Source of the DNA: Prevotella sp.
GTDB lineage: Bacteria; Bacteroidota; Bacteroidia; Bacteroidales; Bacteroidaceae
DNA length: 64,000 nucleotides
NCBI GenBank assembly: GCA_017619755.1
Contig: JAFZRU010000017.1
Coordinates: 1 to 64,000, forward strand
Reading direction: 5' to 3'
Positions within the stretch are counted from its first letter, which is position 1; every line of letters starts with the position of its first letter. This document shows positions 36,981-46,740 of this stretch, in pieces. Made by a program: the position numbers and the translations under genes. The notes under the pieces are model-generated. The model worked only from the letters and a program-made list of their open reading frames with translations, ran no database searches and had not been told where the DNA came from.

Positions 36981-39167
36981 TCAATGTTGGAAAACCTTGC
37001 CGTCGTGCATCTCGCCCTCGATGACGCGCCCGCCGGTGGCGTGGAGACGGAAGCGGACGTTCCACTCTTTCGGCCAGGCAGGGAAGAGGATGGGTTCGCC
37101 CTCGGGTGTCTCCTGGAGGAGCATCTCCTGCAGACCCACCATGGCCGCCCCGCCACGGTTGAGGTCGGGTGCCCAGTCGAACCCCGGGTCCCAGAAAGCG
37201 GGGAAGCGGTAGGGGCCGTCGGATAGTTTCTCGTTGTTGAGCCGTGCCGCCTCCTCGGTGAGGCCCAAGCATGCCGCCCAGATGTTGTCTTGCTTCCATC
37301 CTTTGGTGCTGCGCATCTCCACGGCGTGGGGGTCTTTCCGATAAGTGTTGCGGGCAGTCTGAAGTCCCTCCCTCCCCATGCCATATATGCGCCAGGGGAA
37401 GACGGGGTAGAGTTGGGGTGTCTCCGTGTTCTGCACACGCGCCCAGGCCGTTGCCGGTGCGATGCAGGTGTCGCCGTCGATAACTCGCAGTGGGATGTCG
37501 GGGATGCGTTCCGGGGGGAGGGGCGATTCCTTGCCGCGCCAGGCAGTCACCGCCTGCAGGGCTGCGATCGTGCTTGAGGGGTTGTAGGCCATCTTGTAGG
37601 TCTCGCAACCCGAACCAGGGTAGATGACGAGACGGCCCTTTTCGTCGAGGGGCTTGGCACCGAGTTGTCGAGCCTGGTATTGGTAATGCTCGTCGAAGAA
37701 GCGGAGGCACTCGTCGGCCATTGTTCCGTAGCGGTGGATGAAGGTGCTGTCGGTGGCATAGCTCGCAGCCTGGAGTGCCATAAGGCAAAACTCCAGGGCG
37801 GTGTCCCACTCATACTCCAACCACGCGTTGCGCTCCACACCCGGGTCGCTTTCCTCAGGATGCTTGCCATATTCCGCCGGGTTGGGCAGTCCGTAATTTT
37901 CCAACTGTTCGGTAAAGGAGGCTCCGCCGTGTCCCCAGTAATGGCGCGTTCGTGAAATGGCCGTTGGCAACAGTCGGAGATAGGTGGCAAGTTGCACGTC
38001 GAGCAGGTCGTAATCGCCGCTTTTGAGCAAGGGCCAATAGACGAGCCTTTGGTTCTGCGCCGTCATCGTGCCGCCGCCCCATTTGCGATAGTCGGGAGTG
38101 AAGGGGTTGGAGGGTGCGCCATCATCGCCGGGTGGAGCTACATATACGGGGTCGAAAGTGAAGAGGCCGCCATTGAACTTGGTGGGCCACTGCCCGTGGG
38201 CGTTGCAACCAAGCATGAAACGCGTCAACTCGTAGTTGCGCAACATTCGGGAGACTTCGGCATTGCTGTCATCGGTTGTTATCCAACTGCGCTGCCAGAA
38301 CGAGTGCCACCAACGTGCGCTCTCCTTTCTCGATGTTCTGGCATTGCAACCGGGAGTGCTGACGTTACCCTCGCCGTTATCCAAGGTGATGGCTATCGTG
38401 GCATGTCGCAGACGTGGATGGCGGAAACGCCAGGCACGATGGTCGGTAGAGGCATAAACACCTTCCTCGCAACCTTCAAAGTGGAAGCCTGGGGCACTCA
38501 TCGTGCCGGTTAACACCCTTCCGCCGAGGGGGTTGTAGAGACTGTCGCGCAAGGTCTCCAGTTGTTCGTAGGCAATGGTGAAGTCGAAGACGGTGATGTT
38601 GCGGTTGCGGTGAATGAAAGTGAGGCTTCCGTTGCCGGCAGTGATGCTGTCGGGGTATGTGACGCAGTCCTTTGGCACCAACCACTTGTAGGAGCATTGT
38701 TGGCACTCGGCTTTGCTCACCGGCCTCTTGCGGTGGCGCCAGTTCTCATAGCAGAGGGTGCCATCCACGGCCTTGCGTGAGGTGACATCTACAAAAACGA
38801 GGGGAGAGGAAACATCGGCCCACAATCTCACTATCACGCCACCTCCACTCACATACACCGCCCCCTCGTCGAGGCACAGCCGTTGCTTGAAATCGGAACC
38901 TCCGAAGGGGTTGCCGTCAAGGCGAAGCCGCCATCGCCCGGCTTTCAGGAGGGTGTTGTTCTCGTCGAACCATCCGCTTTGTGAGACATAGAAGAGGAGG
39001 TCGCCACCTTCCACCCATACGTTCATACCGATGTCGTGTCCGCCACAAGGCATCGACTCAGAAGAGTTTTTGCTTTGCGTGGTCCACACGAGGTCTCGCG
39101 GGGTATAGTCGCCAGCCGCCAAAATGCAAGGTAGCAGTAGGGCGAGGGTGAAAAGAAGATGTCTCAT
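36981..39167 (-). CDS. DUF5703-type protein with (alpha/alpha)6 glycosidase-like core
   Basis: 728 residues with signal peptide (MRHLLFTLALLLPCILAAG). The N-terminal beta domain begins YTPRDLVWTTQSKNSSESMP and contains GGHDIGMNVWVEGGDLLFYVS, typical of DUF5703 proteins in Bacteroidetes polysaccharide loci. An all-helical half (about 300-650) resembles GH95/GH65-like barrels: GQWPTKFNGGLFTFDP, WGGGTMTAQNQRLVYWPLL, EYEWDTALEFCLMAL. The C-terminus is a small beta domain. Activity is not established; the GH106, GH43 and GH2 neighbours suggest a role on complex xylan or pectin side chains. Confidence 0.75.
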   Translation of the reverse strand: MRHLLFTLALLLPCILAAGDYTPRDLVWTTQSKNSSESMPCGGHDIGMNVWVEGGDLLFYVSQSGWFDENNTLLKAGRWRLRLDGNPFGGSDFKQRLCLDEGAVYVSGGGVIVRLWADVSSPLVFVDVTSRKAVDGTLCYENWRHRKRPVSKAECQQCSYKWLVPKDCVTYPDSITAGNGSLTFIHRNRNITVFDFTIAYEQLETLRDSLYNPLGGRVLTGTMSAPGFHFEGCEEGVYASTDHRAWRFRHPRLRHATIAITLDNGEGNVSTPGCNARTSRKESARWWHSFWQRSWITTDDSNAEVSRMLRNYELTRFMLGCNAHGQWPTKFNGGLFTFDPVYVAPPGDDGAPSNPFTPDYRKWGGGTMTAQNQRLVYWPLLKSGDYDLLDVQLATYLRLLPTAISRTRHYWGHGGASFTEQLENYGLPNPAEYGKHPEESDPGVERNAWLEYEWDTALEFCLMALQAASYATDSTFIHRYGTMADECLRFFDEHYQYQARQLGAKPLDEKGRLVIYPGSGCETYKMAYNPSSTIAALQAVTAWRGKESPLPPERIPDIPLRVIDGDTCIAPATAWARVQNTETPQLYPVFPWRIYGMGREGLQTARNTYRKDPHAVEMRSTKGWKQDNIWAACLGLTEEAARLNNEKLSDGPYRFPAFWDPGFDWAPDLNRGGAAMVGLQEMLLQETPEGEPILFPAWPKEWNVRFRLHATGGRVIEGEMHDGKVFQH

Positions 39168-39179
39168 AATGTTTTTTTT

Positions 39180-39215
39180 CTATAGTGTCTATAGTTTCTA
39201 TAGCATCTATAGTCA
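39180..39215. repeat. 9-bp degenerate tandem repeat (CTATAGNNN), four units
   Basis: CTATAGTGT, CTATAGTTT, CTATAGCAT and CTATAGTCA lie in the 60-bp gap between the esterase stop and the DUF5703 start. The unit is the same as at 2487-2530, more than 36 kb away. Confidence 0.85.
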
Positions 39216-39227
39216 CTGTCTCTGTTA

Positions 39228-40676
39228 TCACCAGTCATCGGAGCGGAAGGAACTGATGGGCAAACCGTCGCAGAAGAGGTCGCCGTCTGCCCAGTTTTTG
39301 AAGGCATATCTCACGGCCACCGGGTGTGCCACGCTGTCGCTGTGGAGATACACGCGGTTGCGCTCTATCCATGCCTTGGCAGGGTGGAACACTTTATCGG
39401 AGCCGGAAATTTCGAATAGGTCGCTGGTGGTGCCACGGTCAAAATACACCCACTCTTTGGAGCGGTCGAAGCGCACCACGGCGGTGTCGCCACGGAACTC
39501 CACACTCTCATAGCGGGCGAAGTCGGGGATGCCCTCCACGCCGTAGGTCTTCCCAAGGGCGAGCAGGGCGAGGCGTTCTCCTGCCTGCCGCTTCTTCCGG
39601 GGGTGGATGCCGTATTCCAGTCCGGCATCCATCAGCACGGCCATCGCCGTGTTTGGCACCTCCCGTTCCACTCTTGCCTGTTGTTCTCGCAGCAATGCAC
39701 TGTTGACAGTCCAGCCTATCAGACTGTAGTCGTAGGGTGCTATCTGGCAGTAGTAGAAGGGGAAGTCGCCTTGTTGCCATTGAACCCGCCATCCTCTCAC
39801 CATCGTTCCAAGCATGTCGGCGTAGGTGGCGTAACGTGGCACATTATCCTCCCCTTGGTACCAGATGACGCCGCGCATGGTGTAGCCCACGAGGGGGTGT
39901 AGCATGCCGTTGTATAGCACGGTGGGCGTGCGGTTGGGTGACTTGATGTCAGCTGCCGACTGTGGTATTTTTGCATCGGGGAAGGCACGGAGCCATTCGG
40001 CGGTCATCCACGCCTCACAAGCGGAGCCGCCCCAGGAGGTGACGATGAGTCCCACGGGGATGTTAAGCACCCGTCGCAGTTCTCGGCCGAAATAATAGGC
40101 GGTGGCGCTGAAGTCGCGTGTGTGACCGGGAGAGGCTTCTGTCCAGGCGCCGCTGACGGTGTCCACGGGCAGGAACTGGCTGTTGCGTTTCACGGTGAAC
40201 ATACGCAGTTGGTCGTCGCTGCTGTGGAGGCAGTCGGCGATGGCTCCCTCCACCGGCTGGGCCTTGAAGCCCTTCATCTGCATCTCCATGTTGCTTTGGC
40301 CGCTGCACACCCACACCTCGCCAATGAGGATGTCTCGTAAGGTGGTGGTCTCGCCGTCGCTGAGGGTGATGGTGTAGGGACCGCCAGCTTCCGGCGTACT
40401 CACTGCCAACCGCCACCGTCCTTCATTATCGGCGGTGGCCTTGTAGGTGTTTTTGTTCCACGAGGTGGTCACCTTCACCGTGGCGTTCTTCCTCGCCATT
40501 CCCCACAAGTTGGCGTTAGTCTCGCGCTGCAGCACCATGCCGTCGCCAAACATACGGGGGAGTGTCACCTTGGCGTTGGAGATGATGGCAACGAGGATGA
40601 GGAGCAGGAGGGAAAAAACTCTTTTTATGGTGGTGGCTTTCTTTTGCCTTGATGTCTCGATTTCTTTATCTGCCAT
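39228..40676 (-). CDS. SGNH carbohydrate O-acetylesterase (sialate O-acetylesterase-like)
   Basis: 482 residues. An N-terminal hydrophobic segment (RVFSLLLLILVAIISNA) acts as signal or anchor. A beta-sandwich starts with VTLPRMFGDGMVLQRETNANLWG. SGNH blocks follow: the nucleophile Ser in GEVWVCSGQSNMEMQM, the Gly block in PVGLIVTSWGGSACEAW, the Asn block in GVIWYQGEDNV, and the catalytic His in YGIHPRKKRQAGERLAL. In glycan loci these enzymes remove O-acetyl groups from hemicellulose, pectin or sialic acid. The xylan/pectin setting favours plant-glycan deacetylation over sialic acid. Confidence 0.88.
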   Translation of the reverse strand: MADKEIETSRQKKATTIKRVFSLLLLILVAIISNAKVTLPRMFGDGMVLQRETNANLWGMARKNATVKVTTSWNKNTYKATADNEGRWRLAVSTPEAGGPYTITLSDGETTTLRDILIGEVWVCSGQSNMEMQMKGFKAQPVEGAIADCLHSSDDQLRMFTVKRNSQFLPVDTVSGAWTEASPGHTRDFSATAYYFGRELRRVLNIPVGLIVTSWGGSACEAWMTAEWLRAFPDAKIPQSAADIKSPNRTPTVLYNGMLHPLVGYTMRGVIWYQGEDNVPRYATYADMLGTMVRGWRVQWQQGDFPFYYCQIAPYDYSLIGWTVNSALLREQQARVEREVPNTAMAVLMDAGLEYGIHPRKKRQAGERLALLALGKTYGVEGIPDFARYESVEFRGDTAVVRFDRSKEWVYFDRGTTSDLFEISGSDKVFHPAKAWIERNRVYLHSDSVAHPVAVRYAFKNWADGDLFCDGLPISSFRSDDW

Positions 40677-40712
40677 TGCGTTATAATATGTTTGTTTTGA
40701 TGGGTTGGTGTT

Positions 40713-43700
40713 TTACTTTTCTACATATACTCCCTTTCTCAATCCTGCAGGCAGGAGCGTCTTCTCTGCCCGACGGTATTTTGCGTTGGTCCAGATGCCG
40801 TCGTAGGGTGGCGTACCGTTGTCGGCTCCGAGCAGGGCGTTGGCCCAGGTGTTGGCCACGACGATGCGGAGATGGTTGTTGCCCCGCTTCACGGCATCGG
40901 TGATGTCCACACGGTGGGGCGGAAGCCATGAGGTGCCACAGCAGACACCGTTGACATACACCGTGGCGATGTCGTGTACCTCTTCCATGTGCAGCCACAC
41001 CCGGCCCTTCCCCTTGTATTTGAATGTGTTCTCGTAGGAGGCGTGGCCGGAGAAATACTTTATCTTTGGGTCTTCGTGTGCCTCCAGACCTTGCGAGAGG
41101 TCGGTGGAGAATGTCGTGCCGTTCTCCTCAAGGGTCACTTGCCAGTCGCCCGTCACTTCTGCCACACGGGTGAATTGTTGTTTACGGCATAGGGTCTCTT
41201 CGGGCGGTGTGATTTTTTTTAGGTGATATTCATTGTCGGTGGTGACAAGAAACACCGAGGCGTGGGGGGCGAGGGTGATGGTGTCGCCTGCAGGTGTGAG
41301 GCAGTCGTGCATGGTGTCTTGCAGATAGAAGTATTTCCTTGCCTCCCTGCATTGGGTGGGGAAGGCCACCGTTCGCTCCGTGAGGTTGCTGAAGAAATAG
41401 TAGTCGGCCACGTCCGTGTGGCGGTGTGTGTAGTCCACCCCTTCCGGCAGCACGATGTCGGGAGCGATGCCGAGGGCGATGAGGTCGCCTTCGGTCCATG
41501 GGCTTTCTATGACCTTGGCACCCTGCTGTTTCAATGCTTCTATCTCCTCGCGTCCTGTGTTGATGTTGTCGGGGTTCATCTTTCTTGCTCCTGGCACGAC
41601 GATGGCGGCATAGCGCATGCCGTTGCGTGTGACCACCATGCCGTCTTCCACACGCATGCTGCGAAGTACGTCGTGGTTGAACGAGTCGTATTTGTAACCA
41701 TGTAGCGGGTTGGTCCAGTCGTCGGCTTTTGTCATATTGAGTGTGTGCGTCACGCCCACGGGACTGGTTTCCAATGGTACGCCGGCGTTGGCCTCACGCA
41801 GTGCGGCACGTTGTAGCAGTGAGTCGCCCATCAAACCGGGGAGGATGGTGGTGAGCCGCTCAGGGAGGATGGCTCGTCGTGGCACCTCGTCACCGATATA
41901 TACGGCGAGATCCACCACTGGTTCGCCCCTTTGCAACAGTCTCTGTGTCTCAGTGATGTAGTGTGTGAAGGCGGGCATCTCCGGCCACCACGTGTTGTCG
42001 CGTTGGAAAAAGGTGCCTATGCCGTCGAGCGTCATCCCCGGTTTGCGGTCGGGCCAGGGGTTGTGGGTGTTCACGTGGAAGACGATGCTGTTCACCCCCA
42101 AGCACCAGTTGCGGTCGAGCAGGGGTTTGAGGGTGGCTGGCGTCTCGTCCCAAGTGCCGCGAACCTCTGTGAAGCCTTCCGCCTGTACGATGTTCTTCCC
42201 GTAGATGTGTGCGCCGCTGATGGCATCGAGCATGTCGTTGGGTTTGTCGTGGGTGGGTGAGCGGAGCCAGAACTCGCCCATGGGGTAGTCGGCGTGGCGG
42301 TAGTGTAGCAAGCCATCGCTCACCATGGTGGGGGCCACGCACTCCGCCGAGAGTTTCACGCCATAGTCCTTTGCTGCTTGCTCCATCTCGTCGTAAAACA
42401 CCTCGTCCACCAAGTCGGCGATGGTCTGCCGTATGTCACGCAACACCTCCTCCGTGCGCTCGCTGCTCACCATCGGCACACCGGCATAGATAGGGAGCCA
42501 AGGCAACAGGTCGTAACCACGACGCTGGTGGAATTCTTGAGCGAAATGCGCCCCCCAGTTCTGGGAACCACATTCCCAACTATCCACATGCAGACGTGTG
42601 ATGCCCTTGGCGTTGTTGTGGTAGAAGATGGTGTCAAACCAGTTGATGAGTTGTTTCCTGATGGCTTTGCGCGAAAACTTGTCGCATTCCAAACCCCTTC
42701 CTCCTCCTCCCGTGGCATTGGTGTGACCGGTGGAGGTGTGCCCCATGCGCAACACGCGCCAGACACCTGGTGGCAGGGTGGCGCTTTCGCCCGCTGGAAG
42801 CATCAGCGGCATGGGGAGACAGTCGGCTGAGTCGATGGGGAATGCCTTGCTCACGCGCCAAACAAGACCTGACTTCCCCTCATAGCCATCGATAACGGCG
42901 TGTGAACCCGGTTGGATGTCGGCCACTTTCAGCACCGGGCGCCATTTCGCAGCATCCATGTCCTCACTGCCGGGGTCGCTGCCCTCAGGCGTCCAGCAGA
43001 ACTTGAAATATCGTGCCGTGGTGGTGGGGATGGCGTAGGTGGCTTGTGCGTCGGTGTTCTGCCAACCTTGGCGGGCAGGTTCGATGTCGCGAACGTGGCG
43101 GTAGTGCTCACCATCGTCGGAGGCAAAGACTTTCCATCGATGAGCTTGGTAGTTGTTGCCGCCGGTGACGATGCGCACGTGGCGCATCGTGAAGGGACGC
43201 TCGTAGGAAAGCACCACCTCGCAAGGTTCCGTGCTGCGATAAGGAAACTCCACGGAGGACGTGGGCTTGATGGACTTTAAGGTCTTTAAGGACTTTAAAG
43301 ACTTTAAGGACCTTAAACCCTTCTCCTGGAGTGGGAAGGCATATACGCCTATGTCTTCATAGTAGCCTTGGAAAGCTTCGGGCTGTGCGAGGGCGATGGG
43401 GATGTTGCCACCCTCCACGATGGTGTCCGTCCACACTACCTTCTGCATCGACTCCTCGGGACTGATCCACGGGCCGCCGCCGAGGGCGAAGCCGTCGGAA
43501 AGATGGATGCCGATGTTGAGGTGGAGGCTGTCGGCCAGATGGAAGACAGTGTCCATTCGCTTCCACCATTCGGCAGACAACTGGCGGGCTTCACCGCCGT
43601 ATTGCTCGCCGTCGGAGGGGTCCTTGATGGGCATGAGGTAAAAGCCGTCGATGCCAGCCTCCTTCATAGCCTGGAGGTCGAGGCGAATGCCCTCGTCACT

Positions 43701-43859
43701 CACGCAGCCATACATCCAGTACCAGAAGGTCCAGGGACGGATGGTTTGTGTCCGTTGGCTTCGGATGACAAGGCCGTCGGACGACTGTGCCGGTAACTGT
43801 TGGCAGACAATGGTCAGCAGCAGGGAGGCTAAGCTACTTCTTAAAAACAGTCTGCTCAT
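40713..43859 (-). CDS. Secreted glycoside hydrolase family 106 (alpha-L-rhamnosidase type)
   Basis: 1048 residues with a signal peptide. The N-terminal barrel has PWTFWYWMYGCVSDEGIRLD and GIDGFYLMPI, typical of GH106; the later HVDSWECGSQNWG and KLSAECVAP segments hold likely catalytic Glu residues. Beta-sandwich domains include a C-terminal galactose-binding-like fold (VWLHMEEVHDIATVYVNGVCCG). The start overlaps the GH2 stop (ATGA), so translation is coupled. A 45-bp in-frame 9-bp repeat at 43272-43316 adds an LKS-type linker. GH106 enzymes cleave L-rhamnose from pectins such as RG-II. Confidence 0.88.
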   Translation of the reverse strand: MSRLFLRSSLASLLLTIVCQQLPAQSSDGLVIRSQRTQTIRPWTFWYWMYGCVSDEGIRLDLQAMKEAGIDGFYLMPIKDPSDGEQYGGEARQLSAEWWKRMDTVFHLADSLHLNIGIHLSDGFALGGGPWISPEESMQKVVWTDTIVEGGNIPIALAQPEAFQGYYEDIGVYAFPLQEKGLRSLKSLKSLKTLKSIKPTSSVEFPYRSTEPCEVVLSYERPFTMRHVRIVTGGNNYQAHRWKVFASDDGEHYRHVRDIEPARQGWQNTDAQATYAIPTTTARYFKFCWTPEGSDPGSEDMDAAKWRPVLKVADIQPGSHAVIDGYEGKSGLVWRVSKAFPIDSADCLPMPLMLPAGESATLPPGVWRVLRMGHTSTGHTNATGGGGRGLECDKFSRKAIRKQLINWFDTIFYHNNAKGITRLHVDSWECGSQNWGAHFAQEFHQRRGYDLLPWLPIYAGVPMVSSERTEEVLRDIRQTIADLVDEVFYDEMEQAAKDYGVKLSAECVAPTMVSDGLLHYRHADYPMGEFWLRSPTHDKPNDMLDAISGAHIYGKNIVQAEGFTEVRGTWDETPATLKPLLDRNWCLGVNSIVFHVNTHNPWPDRKPGMTLDGIGTFFQRDNTWWPEMPAFTHYITETQRLLQRGEPVVDLAVYIGDEVPRRAILPERLTTILPGLMGDSLLQRAALREANAGVPLETSPVGVTHTLNMTKADDWTNPLHGYKYDSFNHDVLRSMRVEDGMVVTRNGMRYAAIVVPGARKMNPDNINTGREEIEALKQQGAKVIESPWTEGDLIALGIAPDIVLPEGVDYTHRHTDVADYYFFSNLTERTVAFPTQCREARKYFYLQDTMHDCLTPAGDTITLAPHASVFLVTTDNEYHLKKITPPEETLCRKQQFTRVAEVTGDWQVTLEENGTTFSTDLSQGLEAHEDPKIKYFSGHASYENTFKYKGKGRVWLHMEEVHDIATVYVNGVCCGTSWLPPHRVDITDAVKRGNNHLRIVVANTWANALLGADNGTPPYDGIWTNAKYRRAEKTLLPAGLRKGVYVEK
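43272..43316. repeat. 9-bp tandem repeat inside the GH106 gene, five units
   Basis: GGACTTTAA, GGTCTTTAA, GGACTTTAA, AGACTTTAA and GGACCTTAA read on the minus strand as (L-K/R-S/T) repeats, in frame. The unit length is a multiple of three, so the repeat is tolerated in coding sequence. It inserts a basic linker between the first barrel region and the following beta domain. Confidence 0.85.
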
Positions 43860-46654
43860 GGCTCGAAGGTGAGGATGGCTTTGATGCTGTCCTGCCCTTC
43901 AGCCCAGAATGGTTGCGCCGACGGGCCGTTGAGGTCAGTGGTGTTCACCTTGTTGCGGACGGCGGGGATGACCTTGAGCAGCGAGAGCCCCGTCTCGGGC
44001 AAGGTGTAGAGGATGTGGTCGCGCCCGTCGCGTGGCTGATAGACGCCCACGTGGTTGGTGTCAAGTGGTTGTATGCCGATGTTCCCCTCACTCGTGCCTA
44101 AGAGCATCCATGCCACGTTGGAGAAATACCCCTTGAATTCCGGGTACTCGAATGTCTCTCCCGGCACGGGGTCGTTGTAGTCGTTTTGCCAATAGCCATA
44201 CTGAGGCCCTTCCATGCGGTTCTGCCATACGCGGTAGGGGCCGTCGCCCACCCAGCGCTTTCGTTTCACCTGCTCCTCAGGGTAGTCGAAGCAGACACCC
44301 ATTAAATCCACCACGCCGTAGAAACGATAGCGGGCCTCCATCTCCACGCCGGTTTCGAGGAAGATCCACCTCACCTCCTCCAAGGAACCGTGTCGGTAGG
44401 TGGCGGAAAGCACGTTGCCGGAGAGGGTGAAGCTGTCGAAGACCCCTTGGTCGTCGTAAAGGGTGTATTCGGTCTTCTTGCTGAAAGCCTCCTTGTCGTC
44501 GTGGTTGTAGAATTGGTCGAAGGAGCGGTCGCTGCGGCGGGCGGCAACAAATCGTGGGCCATTGGTCAAGGAGAGGTGCTTGCCGGAGACTTTTACACCC
44601 TGCAACCGTCCGTTTTCTTTGGAGAAAACGTATGTGTGGCCGGAGGCGGTCACCTCGTAAAGGGTGCCTTGCTCGGTGGCTGTGACCGTCGCGGCCTTCA
44701 TGGGAGAGGAGGACGTCTTCCCGTCGAGGCGGAAGCGCCAGGTGAAGATTTCCATGCCATGGGGGTCGGTGGCTTTCACTTCCAAGACTTCGGCTTCGGA
44801 GGGTTTCTTAGGAATCTCCATATTCCCCGTTTCGCCCGGTGCGAGGTCGGGTGGAGATAGGGCGCCCTTGCTCAATTCGCGTTCACCGCCTTTGTCGAAG
44901 GGGGCAGGCATGGTCAGCCAGCGGTAGTCCACTCGGCAGGCTTTCAGGGTGGTGAAGTCGTAGTGGTTCTCCACCTTCAGCCGTCCGTCGGCCAAGGTGA
45001 GTTGGACAGGGCTCCACACCTGTTTGATAGTGTAGTAGGAACCTTCTTTCTCCAAGTGAGGTCCCACGATGCCGTCGGCACCGAAATTGCCCACGCAGTC
45101 CACCATCCCTCCTTGGTCGATGCGCACCACGCCCTCGTCGGCCAGGTCCCATAGGAAGCCGCCGGCGCAGCGGGGATTGCTCATCATCAGGCGCCAATAG
45201 TCGGCCAGTCCGGCGCCGTGTCCGCCGTCGTAGAGTCCGTGCAGAAATTCCGTAGGCATGAATATTTCCTTCTGCCGCATGTATTCAGCCGTCTCCCCAT
45301 ACGAGCGGTAATGCTTGGTTTCAAAGCCGTTGCGGTTGGCCCAGGGGTATAGCACCACGCGCTTTTGAGGGTCGAACTGAGCAAAAGTTGGTTCCAACTC
45401 ATAGTTGAACCCGCCTTCGTTGCCGTTGCTCCAGAAGATGACAGAAGGATGGTTGACATCGCGTGTCACCATCTCCTCCACCAACTGACGTCCTACCACC
45501 GTCTCATGCGCCCAGTGCCAGCCGCTCAACTCATTCTCCACATATAACCCGAGGGAGTCGCAGGTGTCGAGGAACTCCGGATCGGCGGGGTAGTGGGAGA
45601 GACGGACGGCATTCATGTTCATGCTCTTGATGAGCAGCACGTCTTCTATGTTCTTCTCCTTCGACAGCGTTCGGCCGCTCTCCGGCCGGAAGGAATGACG
45701 GTTGACACCCTTGAAAATCACTTTGTGACCATTGATATACACGCCGTCGCTCGCACGGTATTCGATGGTGCGGAAACCGAACTTTTCACGCTCCATGTGC
45801 AGCGGCTTTCCATCGGCGCTGCAGAGGGTGAACACAGCGGTATAGAGATGCGGCGTCTCTGCCGACCACAGAAGCGGATTTTGTACGTGAAAGTCGGCCT
45901 TCAGATGGTCGGAGCCTCCTGCGGTGTTCCCCTTGCCGGCAACCTTGCCTCGTGCGTCGAGCACCTCTACCTCCACGGTGGCTCCGGGGATGGAGCGGTT
46001 GAGGAAGACGTCGGCTTGGAAGCGACCGTCCATTCCTGCGTCGATGGCTACGCGGCTGATGTTGAGTGTGGGTTTGCTCACCACGAAGACGGGCCGGATG
46101 ATACCTCCGAAATTCCAGTAATCGGCGCGGCGTTCGGCCATGTTCACTTGCGTGTTCTCGCTCTCCTTGCTCACCTCCACTTCCAAGCGGTTGGACTTCT
46201 TGCCATAGAAAATGCGGTCGGAGACGTCGAGTATGAAGCGGTAGAAGCCGCCTTGGTGCGAACCGCCCTTCCTGCCGTTGATGGTCACCTTGGCATCGGT
46301 CATGGCGGCCTCGAAGACGAGGAAGGTCTGGCGTCCGGCCCACTCGGCGGGCAGGGTGAACTCATATTTGTAAAGCCCCTTCTCGTTGGCGATGCCCTCC
46401 GGGGCGGCCTTGCCGTAAAAACGCATGCCATATTGGTAGGTGCCGAAACCTTGCAACTCCCAGCAGGAGGGTACGCCGATTTTCGTCCACTGGCCGGAGT
46501 TGCGACCGTCGGTGCAGAAAAAGTCCCATTCCACCATGTCGTCGCATCCCTTGCCGCTGAGGTATTGGCGGTGGGTGGAGATGTCGCCCACCTGGGCCGG
46601 GGAGCACAACACTCCGGCGGCCATCAGCATTGTCAGTATCGTCTTTCTCATCAT
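43856..46654 (-). CDS. Secreted glycoside hydrolase family 2 (beta-galactosidase type)
   Basis: About 932 residues from the ATG at 46654 (MMRKTILTMLMAAGVLCSPAQ signal peptide); the open frame reaches 46777 and another ATG is at 46681. GH2 domain order is seen: jelly-roll (GIPSCWELQGFGTYQYG), Ig-like domain, TIM barrel with GVNRHSFRPESGRTLS, acid/base Glu in WSNGNEGGFN and nucleophile Glu in FMPTEFLHGLYDGG, then beta-galactosidase small-chain-like C-terminal domains (WVGDGPYRVWQNR). First gene of the operon, overlapping GH106. Its first ~35 codons and upstream region are duplicated at 49427-49594. Confidence 0.92.
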   Translation of the reverse strand: MMRKTILTMLMAAGVLCSPAQVGDISTHRQYLSGKGCDDMVEWDFFCTDGRNSGQWTKIGVPSCWELQGFGTYQYGMRFYGKAAPEGIANEKGLYKYEFTLPAEWAGRQTFLVFEAAMTDAKVTINGRKGGSHQGGFYRFILDVSDRIFYGKKSNRLEVEVSKESENTQVNMAERRADYWNFGGIIRPVFVVSKPTLNISRVAIDAGMDGRFQADVFLNRSIPGATVEVEVLDARGKVAGKGNTAGGSDHLKADFHVQNPLLWSAETPHLYTAVFTLCSADGKPLHMEREKFGFRTIEYRASDGVYINGHKVIFKGVNRHSFRPESGRTLSKEKNIEDVLLIKSMNMNAVRLSHYPADPEFLDTCDSLGLYVENELSGWHWAHETVVGRQLVEEMVTRDVNHPSVIFWSNGNEGGFNYELEPTFAQFDPQKRVVLYPWANRNGFETKHYRSYGETAEYMRQKEIFMPTEFLHGLYDGGHGAGLADYWRLMMSNPRCAGGFLWDLADEGVVRIDQGGMVDCVGNFGADGIVGPHLEKEGSYYTIKQVWSPVQLTLADGRLKVENHYDFTTLKACRVDYRWLTMPAPFDKGGERELSKGALSPPDLAPGETGNMEIPKKPSEAEVLEVKATDPHGMEIFTWRFRLDGKTSSSPMKAATVTATEQGTLYEVTASGHTYVFSKENGRLQGVKVSGKHLSLTNGPRFVAARRSDRSFDQFYNHDDKEAFSKKTEYTLYDDQGVFDSFTLSGNVLSATYRHGSLEEVRWIFLETGVEMEARYRFYGVVDLMGVCFDYPEEQVKRKRWVGDGPYRVWQNRMEGPQYGYWQNDYNDPVPGETFEYPEFKGYFSNVAWMLLGTSEGNIGIQPLDTNHVGVYQPRDGRDHILYTLPETGLSLLKVIPAVRNKVNTTDLNGPSAQPFWAEGQDSIKAILTFEP

Positions 46655-46733
46655 GTGTGTCCTAATAATGTGTTTTCTCATATCATTATGACTCCCAAAA
46701 CCATGATTTGTACCCTCCCATGATAGGCAAGAC
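46567..46733. repeat. Long direct repeat, copy A (GH2 5' end)
   Basis: About 167 bp covering the GH2 signal-peptide codons and its upstream region. It is matched in the same orientation at 49427-49594, about 85-88% identical by eye. The two copies bracket the GH10 gene exactly. Confidence 0.9.
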
Positions 46734-46740
46734 GCCAAGG

